Source of the DNA: Thermothielavioides terrestris NRRL 8126
Lineage: Eukaryota; Ascomycota; Sordariomycetes; Sordariales; Chaetomiaceae
Length of the DNA: 64,000 nt
Direction of reading: 5' to 3'
NCBI RefSeq assembly: GCF_000226115.1
Contig: NC_016462.1
Coordinates: 1,674,001 to 1,738,000 of the forward strand
Position numbers and translations under genes: made by a program. This document shows positions 9,789-20,939 of the stretch, in pieces; position 1 is the first letter of the stretch; each line of letters starts with the position of its first letter. The notes under the pieces were generated by a model. It had not been told where the DNA came from. It did not search any database and was given only the letters and a program-made list of their open reading frames with translations.

Positions 9789-10845
9789 CTTGTCTTGCCC
9801 CGCGCGTCAGCTTTGACAGCAGCTTGGCAAAGACCAGGCGGCTTGGTTGGACTCTGAAGCGTTCGACGGGAGTAGAGAATGCGAGCTCTGGTAACCGAAT
9901 ATACTCCGGACGTACGAGGTTCCGATTGCCCGCACTGGCTCTCGATTCACTGAAACTGTCGCATGATGATACGGCTGCATGGGGGTTAGTTCCCGGGAAC
10001 CTGGAGCTGCTTGCCCCGCCAACGGCGCCCCCAGCAGCCGCGCTGATCCGGCCTGCCGAAAAATTCTCGCATTGCCATTGAGTGACAGGCCGCTGAGTAC
10101 GTATATGTGGGGTAAAAACCAGGAGGCAAGGGCTGCACAAGAAATTTTTGTGTTAACGTAGTTAATTCCCGTCTTCACCATTGTTCGAGGAGGGAGTTAG
10201 CTGCCCCGCGGTCAGCGTGCCACTCACCGGGGCGTTCCTTGTCCACATCCCAAAGCACACTGCCGCTGCCGAACGGTATTTTCTCGCTGGTCGACACTGA
10301 GTCTGCCCTCCGTACCCTTCAAGATGGTTCCGCTGTGACTTCTGCTCTCCTCATTCTCCCCTTCCCGTCCGTCCCCTTTTGGGTGTCGCCCGACTCCTTT
10401 CGTCTCGCCTTGTTCGCTTCTTCTCGCCGGCCCCTCACCGCTCCACCGCCGCCGTCCCAAAGCCGTGCGTGCGTGTGAACTGTGCAGGGCTCTTGTTCCA
10501 TATCGTCATTCTTCCCGTCCTCGGCAATTTTTTGTTGCCCACCGACCGACCACCCACCAACTGAACTCGTCTGCCTAATCCAATTGTCTTGCTTCCCAGT
10601 TATCCAGCAGCATCGGCACAAGAGCTGCTGCATTGACGGCGGCCTTTTGCTCGTGCCGGCATCGGTCGAGCCGTGCGCGTGTCATTGAGGCTCTCCAACT
10701 TCCCGCCTGGGCGTCCGTCTGCATTGGGGAGGAGGGTTGTCCCGCTCCTGCGGTCCCAAACCCTGTATTCTCCGGTCCCAGCAGCTTCTTCCCGGTCGTG
10801 CCATTCTCAAGTGCCTCGAGTCCTCTGGTCTATTGACTCGCCACC
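9789..10845. promoter_or_regulatory. Divergent promoter region of rpc17 and the PRPP synthetase gene
   Basis: No gene is supported. The last 600 bases before the PRPP synthetase start are rich in C/T stretches (for example 10340-10450 and 10500-10560), typical of a fungal transcription start area and 5' UTR. The start codon sits in a good context (CACCATGG) at 10843-10849. Confidence 0.5.
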
Positions 10846-12461
10846 ATGGTCCGGAACATCGTGGTCCTCGGCGGCAACTCGCACCCGGACCTGGTCCAGA
10901 GCGTGGCCAACATCCTCGGCGTGCCCCCCTGCAACCGCATCCTGACCAAGTTCTCGTCGGGCGAGAGCCGCTGCGAGATTCAAGACTCGGTGCGCGGCAA
11001 AGATGTCTACATCATCCAGACCGGTTTCGGCGGCAATGGCAGCAAGCTCAACGATCACTTCATGGACCTGTGCATCATGATCTCGGCCTGCAAGACGGGC
11101 TCGGCACGCCGGGTCACCGCCGTGCTCCCGCTCTTCCCCTACTCGCGGCAGCCCGACCTCCCGTACAAGAAGTCTGGTGCACCTCTCTTCAAGGGTGGCT
11201 CCGAGAACGGCAAGATGGACTACACCTTTGAGAGCGTCCCAGCGACGCCCGCGCCCGACCTACCCAGGACCCTAGGGCTCACCAACGGCAGCGACATCAC
11301 AAACCGGCTGGCCAAGACCACGTCATTGCCCAACGGCACCAGCGCCGGCGCCATGTCGCCGGTCAAACCGATCAATGGCGAGAGCTACCTTGGTGCCAAC
11401 GGCCAGGGCGTGGCGACCCCTGGTTACACCACGCACGACTACGAGAACATGTCTCACGTCGGTGCGTTCCAGGCCAAGCCGGGCTACAAGCAGTGGGTTG
11501 CGCAGGCCGGCACATTGGTCGCCAATCTGCTGACCTGCGCTGGCGCTGATCACGGTATGTGCTCGTGCCCGCGGGCTCGCCTGTGAAGTACTTGGCTTGG
11601 TGGTTTTCGCAGCTTGGCAGCTTGCGTCATTGCGCTGTTTCGTGGTGGCACAGGTTGCTGACATACGGCGTTCCAGTGATCACCATGGACTTGCACGACC
11701 CCCAAGGTATGTGGAACTCGAGCTGCCCGTCAACGCGCCAAGACGGCGGCTCTGCTGGTCTCGCGCGCCGCTTCGCCGCCTCTCTGCTTTCCCGATGACG
11801 CCTAAGCTCAAATGGAGGTGGAAACTGATTTGCACACCAGTCCAAGGGTTCTTCGATGTCCCTGTCGACAACTTGTACGGCAGGCCGCTATTGAAGCGCT
11901 ACATCCAGACACACATCCCTAACTACAAGGATGCTGTGATCATCAGCCCCGATGCCGGTGGTGCTAAGCGGGCCACTGCGATTGCGGACAGCATGGGCAT
12001 GGATTTTGCCCTCATCCACAAGGTAACATCTTTCTCTTTGTCTTACCTACTCGGCCACTTACCGCCCCTCGTCGCAGGAGCGCCGTCCCACCAAGATCAC
12101 GGACCGGCAAAACGCCACCATGATGCTGGTTGGCAACGTGGCCGACCGTGTTTGCATCCTCATCGATGACCTGCTGGATACGGGCAACACCATCACGCGT
12201 GCAGCCAAGCTGCTCAAGAAGGAGGGCGCCACGACCATCTACGCGCTGCTGACCCACGGCGTCTTCAGCGGCGACGCCATCAGCCGCGTCAAGGCATCGG
12301 CCATCGACAAGATCATCGTGACCAACTCGGTGCCGCAGGACGAGCACAAGGCGCTGCTGGGCCCCAGACTCGATGTCCTGGACATCTCGCCCATCTTCGC
12401 CGAGGCCATCCGGCGCGTGCACCATGGCGAATCCATCAGCGTGCTCTTCAACTACGACTAA
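10846..12461 (+). CDS. Ribose-phosphate pyrophosphokinase (PRPP synthetase) with internal insert
   Basis: Exons 10846-11554, 11677-11706, 11841-12022 and 12078-12461 give 434 residues. The introns are 11555-11676, 11707-11840 and 12023-12077, all with GT-AG borders. The 30-base second exon encodes the conserved ITMDLHDPQ core. The enzyme makes PRPP from ribose-5-phosphate and ATP in the cytosol, feeding purine, pyrimidine, His, Trp and NAD synthesis. Visible motifs are the N-terminal GNSHPDL, FSSGE and FPYSRQ, then [23 protein letters not shown], and the PRPP-binding loop [10 protein letters not shown] (about residues 336-345). About 110 non-homologous residues, Ser/Gly/Asn-rich (about 104-214), are inserted between FPYSRQ and [11 protein letters not shown], inside the catalytic fold. 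Yeast Prs1 and Prs5 also carry non-homologous inserts. Which fungal paralogue this matches cannot be told here. Confidence 0.9.
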
Positions 12462-12874
12462 CTGCATGACATCTCTGGGGAAGGCTCATCAAAAAAAATT
12501 TCCACGGCGTGCATTGAACCATACATACATGGTATCTGGCGTTTCTGTCTTGCCTTTTGTCTGTCCATTTCTTTCTCAGGTGCGGTTATCCACCCATTGG
12601 ACGGTATATGAAAAGACATTTGCATTGGTGGTCACCGTGGAATGCCCACCTTGAGGGCATTCATCGTCCCGAATAAGGGGTCTTTCTTTTTCCCTCGGCG
12701 TCTGGGGGGTTGTGCGTTCTCCAGTTTCCCTTTCTTCCCCTTTTCCATCTTCTTTGCTTTTCGTCGGGAATCTCAACCTTGGATTGGGTTGGGGTGGATA
12801 GGGGGCGAGGAGGATAGAAACACAGGCTCGGAGTGTGGTCACAGCCGTCGCCTCAGTATCTAGACTCGGCCATG

Positions 12875-12905
12875 CAGCAACAGCAGCAACAACAGCAACA
12901 GCAAC
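12875..12905 (+). repeat. Mixed CAG/CAA repeat
   Basis: Ten alternating CAG and CAA triplets in non-coding sequence. The triplets would read as glutamine on the plus strand, but the short frame that contains them has no support as a gene. Confidence 0.85.
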
Positions 12906-12977
12906 CCGCCAATGCATGTGCGCAATCGTATGTCCCTCCGTCCGTCCGTCCCTGCCGAGGAGACCGAGATGAGGAGG

Positions 12978-13004
12978 CAGCAGCAGCAGCAGCAGCAGCA
13001 GCAG
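12978..13004 (+). repeat. (CAG)9 microsatellite
   Basis: Nine uninterrupted CAG units about 70 bases after the mixed CAG/CAA repeat, in the same intergenic region. Confidence 0.9.
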
Positions 13005-14414
13005 CCCTGGGTTGCTTGTTGCTGGTGCGCCCTTGTCCCGCGTTGCCTTGTGTCCTGGGATGCGTGTCCCCCCGCGAAGTTGCTGTGCTTCTGGTGCGAG
13101 AAGTGGGACAGACACCTTCGCGGGCGGTCTCAGATGGATGAGAGGAGCATCGCCGTAGTACAGAGTAGTTGGACACGCCAGGTAGGGACGCATAGCAAGC
13201 AAATGAGGCCGTTTTGGTTCGCTCGATGGGCAGGTTGCTTGGCTTGAGCTGGGACTGGGAATGCTTGGCTTGTAGTCTGTAGAAGCGAGAACAATGATAT
13301 ATTCCACAGTTAACTACCTACGTACCTGGGTATGGGCTGCTCATGGACAAAGTTACCTTGTCAACATTCATGTTCATCTCTCAGGTCTCTCTGGATGAAA
13401 GTGGCCCGAACGTGGATACCTATCCGCCTCTGACCGGGCTGGATTACTGCGGGTTTTGACGGGAAACGAGATTAGCTGGGACTTGTGTACCTGCCTCATA
13501 GTATCCATTCTATGCTATCCGGGTGTGCAGCCCGGCAGTGACGATCGGCGCCGATCCGAGCCCCCGGAAGCCGCAACAGGGGGGTCAGCTGCCCCGGATG
13601 GGCCGGCTTGGCATTCGCTATCGCCCGGGGAATGGCGAAAGCCCGGCGTTCGCATCTTCGCTCTTGCCGCTTCTTCCACGATCCACAACACAAAACTTGA
13701 AATACAGCAGCATGATGAGCTGCTGTGGCTAAGTCGTTGCCCTGGGGGTTCGGTGGGAAATGGTGGAGTAGCCAGCATGCCAGTGCAAGCTTGCAGTGAG
13801 CAGTGAGCCCGGACTTGCTTGTCCGGTTTATTTTATTTACACTTTTTTTTTCTAAAAAAACTTCATTTGTATGGCGTTTCTCGTCGGCCTCCTCGGGTCC
13901 CTCATCCGGTCCCTCATCCGGCCACCTGCATCGCTGGACGGCGCCTTCCGGAGCCGAAGCGGCGTTGTCGGTCCCACGGCGCAGGGATCGCCCGGCTACT
14001 CCTGTGCCTCTCGAAACAAGCTTTCTGTTGCCAGCCAGTGCCAGACCCCGGCGGGGCGCCGGTTATGCGGCACTTGCACACCGACTTCCATACATTTTTG
14101 TCTGCAGTGGCACTTAACTGCAGAGGGCACTGATAACCCTCCCCACGTCATGGCCAACAACAAGCGTGAGATACACTAATGCGTGCCGCTCTTTCACAAC
14201 CTCACCGCTCTGGTGGTTGTTAAAGAATTATCGAGAACCCTGCCATGCAATTGTGTCAAAACTGCACCGGACGCAAACCTCCATCCACCCAGTCACTCGC
14301 TCTTTCTCACACCCTCGTCCAGCCCCGCTACTACGAAGCCTCCTGAACCTCACTCAACCTCACGCAATATACCACCAACACATATCCCACAACCCCTGAC
14401 CCCCCTCCCTCGCA

Positions 14415-16953
14415 ATGCCCCCTCGCCCAAGCGGCCCAGCCCGCAGCACATCCCAGCTCGCCCTCGACCCCGGAGTCGAATCCGGAACCGGCTACGAAAC
14501 GCCCCTCGACGACGGCAGCGGCGGCGCCCTCCCCTTCCCCGTCCGCTTCCCTCCCCGCTTGTCGTCGTCCTCGTCGCCATTGCCTTCACCGCCACCACCA
14601 CCAACATCTGCCAACCCCCTCCCTCCTCCTCCTGCTCCTCCTCCCGCTTCCGCCGCGCCCCAACCGTCGTCGAACACCAGTCTCCCGCCTGCTCCGCCCG
14701 CTGATCCTCCTCCTGCTCAGCAAGGGCCACGCTCGAGCGCGACCGGTGCGCGCCCCTCCTTCGGCCGGAGGTGGGCGGACCGGGTGGCGGCGCGGGGGAA
14801 GGCGGTGCGGAGCGCGGATGGGGTTGTGCCGGATGCGGAGATGGGTGCGGGATCGGGGACGGGGACGGGGGCGGGGGCGGCGAACGGGGTGAAGAGGTGG
14901 CGGAAGAAGGTGGGCGTGCGGGATCGGATCGGCTGTTTCCAGTGGACCTGGTTTACGATGACTATGGTGGGTGACATGCCTTGCCCCGTCTGTCGAACTG
15001 GCGATGTGGGGGAGGGAGGGTGATGGTTGATTGTTGTGAGTCTGTGTGGTATAATGGATGAATGGATGGCTGACGGGGAGAGGACGGCGTTTGTAGGCGA
15101 CCGGGGGCGTGGCGAATGTGCTGCACTCGAGTAGGTAACCTGTAGTTCTGGCGTATACATATATATATTTTTGTTCCCCGTGTGAGGGAAGAGGAGCGGA
15201 AACATGGCTGACTCGACCGCTCGCAGTACCGTACTCGGCGCGATGGCTGACCGGCGTCGGGCTCGTCTTCTTCTTCCTGAACCTCGGCCTGTTCGTCATG
15301 AACTGCGTCCTGATCTCGCTGCGCTTCCACTGGCGCCCCGGCAGCCTGGCCGAGTCGTTTACCGACCAGTTCGAGAGCTTGTTTGCATCGGCCATCGTGA
15401 GTCGTGTTCTGCTGCACCCCTGACATGACGGGACACGAGTATTTTAGTCGCCGACTGACGCCCCTGAGATTGTCTCGTAAGCGTCCGCCCCTGGCGTATC
15501 TGTCTGTCTGAGTCTCCTCAGAGCCGAGCGTCTGATATGAGATGACTTTGTGTCCCCCGCCCAGGATGGCCACAATTCTCATCACCATCACTCAATACGG
15601 CACCCCTCACACCGGCCCCTGGTTGCTGAGGGTCGTCGAAGCCCTCTTCTGGATCTACATCGGCGTGAGCGTCCTCGTCAGCGCCAGTCTGTACCTTACC
15701 CTGTGGTCGACCCTGTAAGCCGCTTCATGCCCCTCCATCTTTTTCTTTCCCCTTGAGATTCCACGTCCTAATAATCAAAATCCCACCCTACCCAGAGTCT
15801 TCCCTATCCACACCATGACACCCGTCTGGGTGTTCCCAGCCTACCCGCTCCTCCTGACGGCCCCCTTCGGCGCCAACCTGATCAGCGCGGCCGACGGCAC
15901 GGGCCGGCTGGGCGCCATCAACGCGGTACCCATCGCGCTGGCCGCCGTGGCCGTCCAAGGCACCGGCTTCCTCATCAGCTTCATGGTCTGCGCCGCCTTC
16001 CTGTACCGCCTTATGACACAGAAGCTGCCGCGCGACCACCAGCGCCCCGGCGTGTTCATCTCCATCGGCCCGGGCGCGTTCACCTGCACGGGGATTGGTA
16101 AGTCCACATTATCCATCCGTGTTTTCCATTGCCCCCCATATCCCGTTGTAGTGGCAGAATGCTCAGCATAGGACACACGCGCGCGCGCGTGTGTGTTTGT
16201 GATCGTAGTGCAACTTGGCACGCTGGCCCCCTCCATCTTCCCCGATGGCTTCCCACCCACCACAACAGCCTCAAGCGTGAGCACCCTCCAAGCAGCCGCG
16301 GCCGCGGCGCCCATCCTGCGCCTGCTAGCCTACACAGCCGGCCTCTGGCTCTGGGGGCTGAGCATCTGGTTCTTCCTCGTCTCGGTCGGCTCGCTGTGGA
16401 AGTACGTCCGGCCCGAGAGCAAGGGCAAGCTGCGCTTCCAGATGACCTGGTTCTCGTTTGTGTTTCCGAACACGGCGCTGGTGAGTTCTCTCCCTCTCGC
16501 ACACACACACTCTCTCTCCTTCTCCCCCTCTTTCCCCACAACCTCCTCCCTTCTCTTGCATACTCGTGCATGCTATCGCTTGGTACTCCACTGCCGAAAG
16601 CGTCTGGCCGTTGCTGCCGGAGCTGGTGTTGACAGAAACCAATTGGGCATGCTAGGTAACCGCGACCGAGGCGCTGGGCACGGCGTTCGGCAGCGCGGGG
16701 CTCAAGATCTTCGGCTGCGTGCTGGCCGCGTGCCTGGTGCTCGTCTGGATCCTGGTGTTTACCGAGATGCTGCGCTGTCTGTGGAGGAGGGAACTGTGAG
16801 TTATTGTCCCCTGCGGCTTTCCCAGTCACATCACTCAATCCCCTAGCCCAGTCCGCAAGGGGAGGACTTGTAAAACGAGACGGCGACAAGACAGATGGAT
16901 GGATGATGCCAGCTGACGTGGAAGACAGGCTCTGGCCTAAAGAAGACAAATAG
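14415..16953 (+). CDS. SLAC1/TehA/Mae1-family transporter (malate or sulfite/anion channel type)
   Basis: Nine exons reconstruct a continuous 557-residue protein: 14415-14966, 15097-15130, 15227-15396, 15448-15476, 15565-15714, 15796-16097, 16209-16480, 16656-16795 and 16929-16953. Every join keeps frame. Residues 1-170 are disordered and Pro/Ser/Gly-rich. A voltage-dependent anion channel (PF03595-type) core follows, with about ten hydrophobic helices: QWTWFTMTMATGGVANVL, then RWLTGVGLVFFFLNLG, VATIL-equivalent MATILITITQYG, TPVWVFPAYPLLLTAPFGANL, FISIGPGAFTCTGI and MTWFSFVFPNTAL. Family members are the plasma-membrane malate permease Mae1, the sulfite pump Ssu1, bacterial TehA and plant SLAC1. 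The GPGAFT signature and the N-terminal TGGVANVL fit the Mae1/TehA side better than Ssu1, but the substrate cannot be assigned. Two exons are very short (34 and 29 bases). The N-terminal tail could be regulatory. Confidence 0.88.
16173..16194. repeat. 22-bp perfect palindrome of AC/GC/GT dinucleotides inside an intron
   Basis: A perfect self-complementary tract of alternating purine and pyrimidine (ACACAC, then a GC run, then GTGTGT). It lies in intron 16098-16208 of the channel gene, ending 14 bases before the acceptor. It can form a hairpin in RNA and Z-DNA or a cruciform in DNA. Confidence 0.85.
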
Positions 16954-17573
16954 ATGCGTCTCTTGATCAAGCCCCCGAGGGGACGAGCGAGGCTGCGGGC
17001 AAAGCCCTTCAGTACATCTTTTCAGCAGGCGAAGGACAACGCTGGGAATGTAACCGGTTCAGACCACGTTTGGTATTGGGCATGTAGAAGAGAGGCGTTC
17101 CTAAGATTAAACTTAGAGCAATCTGCTTTCAAACAGTCGGGACAGTCATGAACACCCAACCCCCAAGCATCCGCAGCACGTCCATTATTGTTCCATTACG
17201 ACTTCGAACCAACAGAATATGCATCCATGCCTGGCGATCCCGCTCGTTGCCGTCACGTCTAAGAGCAGAAAACAATCCTGATATTCCTCCAGAAGGAAGA
17301 GCCCTTTCCCTTTCCAAACTTGTCTGCCTTGCCTTTTGTTTTCCTCCACGTGCATCCATTAGAACCCAGCCAGCGCCGATCGACTTGCGATGCGCAATAA
17401 CTCCATCAAGAAAGGCACCCTGCTTGACCCAGCTCGCAAATACATCACCCGTTCCCGCTCCACTCGTCACCCGGTCTCCCTGTTGGACGAGGCTACCACA
17501 TCTTGACGGCCCCAGGAGTCACCGCGCCGAAGTCGGCCGCCGCAAGTTTTGCGGTAGGCCTCGCCCGCCCGTC
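16954..17573. other. Convergent 3' region between the channel and RasGEF genes
   Basis: 620 bases between two convergent stop codons. I see only 3' UTR-like sequence and no gene, and no repeats of note. Confidence 0.6.
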
Positions 17574-20500
17574 CTACTTGGGCAGCCAGGGGAACTTCTT
17601 CTTGCTCGATTCTGCCGGCCCGCCAGTCGCAGGCTCGACCTGCAGACTGCGCTGGTAAATGTCCTAGGTTACGGGTCAGCATCGAAGCCACCAAAACTAG
17701 GCTCAAGGGAGGGGAAAAGGGAAAAGAAATTACCTCGTCATCAGTCGGCATACGACAATCCAGAATCAGCTCCTTGCAGGTTTCGTTGCGGTGCAGGTTC
17801 TGGTATGGCTGGCCCTGGCTCTTCATGATGGGCAGCAGCACCTCGCCGAGGACCTCGAACTTCTTCCAGTTGATGCGGTCGGCGTGGGGCCCCACAAACG
17901 TGCGGCTGCCCTCCTCGGCCGACACCAGGTCGCGCCGGTGCAGCGGCATGAAGGGGATGCGCGGCAGCGGCGAGTTCTCCCACGCCAGCCGGTATGCGAA
18001 GTGGCTCTTCTGCGTGCCCATCAACAGCACGAGCCCGGCGAAGCGCTTCTGCACGTCCGATGAGACCAGCGCGCGCGTCTGCGCCAGCCGATGAATCGCC
18101 GCGCCGTTGATGCCGGCCAGCACGGCCGCCAAGCCGTTGTAGTTGTTCAGCTGCCGCAGCTTCTGCGCGACCACCATGAACTTCTCGAGGCACGGCGCCC
18201 GGTGCTTGGCCTTGTCGCGGATGAGCACCATGTTGGCGACCCACTGTGCCACGTGGTTGAAGTGCGACACCATGCGGTTGACGTTCTTCAGGTTGCGGCA
18301 CTTCTCCTTCTGGTCGTGCGGCAGGCTGACGTGCCGCACCATGTCGCGAATCCGGATCGAGCTGAACATGATCCAGTCGATGCGCGTCATCTCCTCGGCG
18401 ATGTGCTCCGGCTCGAGCTCCATGAACATGTGGTACCGGAATTTGTTGAGCGGCAGAAGCGCCGATGGCACCAGCGTGGCCGCCTCGCGCTCGTAGTCTT
18501 CGACCGTGTGGAACTGGAACCGTGCCGGCGCCCGGGCAGCATGCGCCTCGAGCCCGGACAGCTCCGAGCTCTGGGACGGACGCCGCTGGCTAGGCACGCT
18601 CGAATCTTCCAGGTGCATGGAACCCATGGACTCGGCCACGCCGCTCCGTCTCTCCACCGCCGCATCCTTCCCCTCAGCGTCCTCCACCGGATCTGACATT
18701 TCCCAGCCCGTGTCGTCGTCCTCGGCAACCTTCTGCTCCAGGTGCGCCCGCATCTGCCGCGCGGCGGCGACAAACACGGGCTCCGTCGACAGCTGCCTAA
18801 TCAGCTCCTCCAGGCCCTTCCTTGCGGCAGGCCTCGCAAAATCGCCTGGGTACAGCGATAGCCACTTTGCCACCACCTCGATGATGCGCATCTGCGCCTC
18901 CGTCCTGACCAGGCACTGCGCTGTCCGGTCGCCCCACAACTGGTCTAGCCGGGCGCGGACCGCGGCGAGAAGCTGGGCGGGCGCGGCAAACTTCCGGTAC
19001 AGGCAGAGAAAGACGTCGGCAAAATTCTGGTCTGCTCTCGACATCTTCGGCGCGAGCAGCCTGTCGACCAGCTCGTCAAAGCTCACGCCTACCGCCTTGG
19101 CTGGCTTGTCGGCAGTGCTCTCGTCGGCACGCTGCAGGATCGGTATGTCGTCTGAGTACTGGTAGGATTCTCCGTCGGATTCGTCCACGTCGAGAAACGA
19201 CTCGCCCCTGCCGTCCAACCGGATGCCCGGCGTGCGTAGCATGCTCGAGACCGTCTGTTGCTTCCCGTCCTCGGGGATGGCGCTGCCCGGGCTCAGGCTG
19301 CTGCCAGATGAAGCGGGGTGGTAATCCGGCCTCGGGGACCTCGAAGCCTGCCCGCCTCTATATTGGCCGTCGTTGGGTGGTTGTGAAAAGCCTCGAAGCA
19401 GCGAGAAATCCGAACTGGCCCTGCTGTGCTTACTGTGCTGGCTGATGGGGCGGCCATTATGAATGTCAACAGGCGCATCGAGATTCGCCGTCGAGGCCGC
19501 CCGCCTCCTGGGACCCGAGCCTTCTGACTTGTCTGCTGCTTCCATTAGCTCCGTTGCACGACTTGGTACCTGCGCCGCTTCGCGCTTTGCTTGGCCAAGG
19601 GCCAAGCTCGTGACCACTCAGGCGCAGCAGCAGCAGCAGCACAGGTGGGGCCCAGGGATATATCCATTGGCACGCAATTCTCACCTCTCCGGCTGGCCAG
19701 CGCAGCGCGTAGCATAGCTTGCAGGCACTCCCGGGCGCTGCCCGGCGCGTTGGACGCAGTTCTAAAATGGCCAGCACACGTAGGAAAGGCGGATGCGAGA
19801 CCGGCCAAGTCCGGATGCCGCAGATCGTCGGGCGTGTCGCATTTCGTAGCTACAAGGATGGTGGGCAGCAAGGAATTCGCCAGGGCGGCTGTGCCGGTCT
19901 TAGCATGCGGCTGCTGGTGCATTCGACTCGATGTGCGCAGACTCACCCATTATTGGCGGCACCTCGCGCATGCTGTCCTCCTTCACGGCATCGTACAAGA
20001 TCATGGCGCCGTCCATGCGCGGCACCATGTGTCCTCCGATCTGTTTGGGCCAGTGTACGGGCTGGTTCGGGTCCAGCTCGATGCCCTCCAGGTCGAGCTC
20101 GACGAGCGTGACGAGATAGGGGGTGCCGTCGACAGTGTGGCGCGAGGTGGTAATGTTCAGCGTCGACGGTCTCGGAGCATGACGCAGTTGCTGGATGAAG
20201 GTAGACTTGCCCACGCCTTCGGCGCCGATGACGGCAATGTTGATGGGTTCCATGGCGGGTTTGGCATGCTCGAACTGGGCCAATGGTCAGCCTGTCCCGT
20301 CCTCTCGGGGGCGACATAAGACGACACGGGCGTCCGTCTCCACGGCGGGATGGCGGCCGGCAGGCCAACCCGGTAGGTAGCAAAGATGGGCGGAGCGCCT
20401 ACCCAGGGAGTCGGATTGGTGTCGCTCAGAGATTCCTTGCGAGGCGGGATCCACGGTTGTTCTCGAGCTTCATTGCGGTGGCCAGCACGCGTCGCCGGGG

Positions 20501-20939
20501 CGCCCGAAGCGCCGGGGTTCGAGATGGATGCGGGCGCGGGCGCGGGCGCGGGAGCGGGAGCGGGGGCGGCAGAGGGAGCGGGCGCGAGAACAGGGTCGTG
20601 GTTGTGGTCGCGGTCGGGGTCGGGGTCGACGGCGTGATAACGCAGGAAAAAAGGGTCATCGACAATGGAAGCGAACGAATCTCGGTTGCCTCCGGCTGAG
20701 GGATCGTCGACAAGCAGGAATGTGCCCTCGGAGCCGGGGGCGGAGGGGACGTGTCCGGAGGGCGGAGCGAAGCTGGAGGCTGTTGTTGGCTTGCTTGGGC
20801 TGCTCGCGGCAGCTCTAGCAGCTCCAACGCCAGCGTCAGCTGCACCCCGTGGCGGGGTCGCGGACGGCACAGACCGCAGCTGCTGCGGCACTGCTCCTCC
20901 GGAGCTGCCTGACGCGGCCTGGTGAGTCTGTGCCCACAT
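17574..20939 (-). CDS. Fusion of a GTPase-like domain with RasGEF-N and RasGEF (CDC25) domains
   Basis: Minus-strand exons 20939-20403, 20274-19947, 19888-19685, 19616-17734 and 17663-17574 give 1013 residues. The introns are 128, 58, 68 and 70 bases, all GT-AG; the third acceptor (19617/19618) is the least certain. Domain order: a disordered N-terminus (1-179) with an Ala-Pro repeat; a GTPase-like domain with P-loop GAEGVGKST (196-204), DLEG (240-243) and TKCD (303-306); a Ser-rich linker; a RasGEF-N region starting near VSFDELVDRLLAP (about 531); and the catalytic RasGEF region (about 725-980) with LNKFRYHMFMELEPEHIAEEMTRIDW, IRDMVRHVSL, CLEKFMVVAQKLRQLNNYNGLAAVLAGI and FEVLGEVLLPI. RasGEF domains load Ras-type GTPases with GTP, so this protein should activate a Ras or Rap-like protein. 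The built-in GTPase-like half may sense nucleotide or autoregulate. Confidence 0.85.

Larger units (their letters stand above)
12462..14414. other. Intergenic region with CAG/CAA repeats
   Basis: No convincing gene. The longest minus-strand open frame (12576-13307) is kept open mainly by leucine/alanine codons opposite CAG repeats and has no recognisable domain. The region includes the 3' UTR of the PRPP synthetase gene, two CAG-type repeats, a TACAGAGTAG motif near 13155, and a pyrimidine-rich leader in front of the channel gene. Confidence 0.6.

Noticed and set aside
12576..13307. 243-codon minus-strand open frame downstream of the PRPP synthetase gene
   Set aside because: It reads through CAG repeats as poly-Leu and Ala runs, has no recognisable domain, and the complementary strand is also open. 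Best explained by biased composition.
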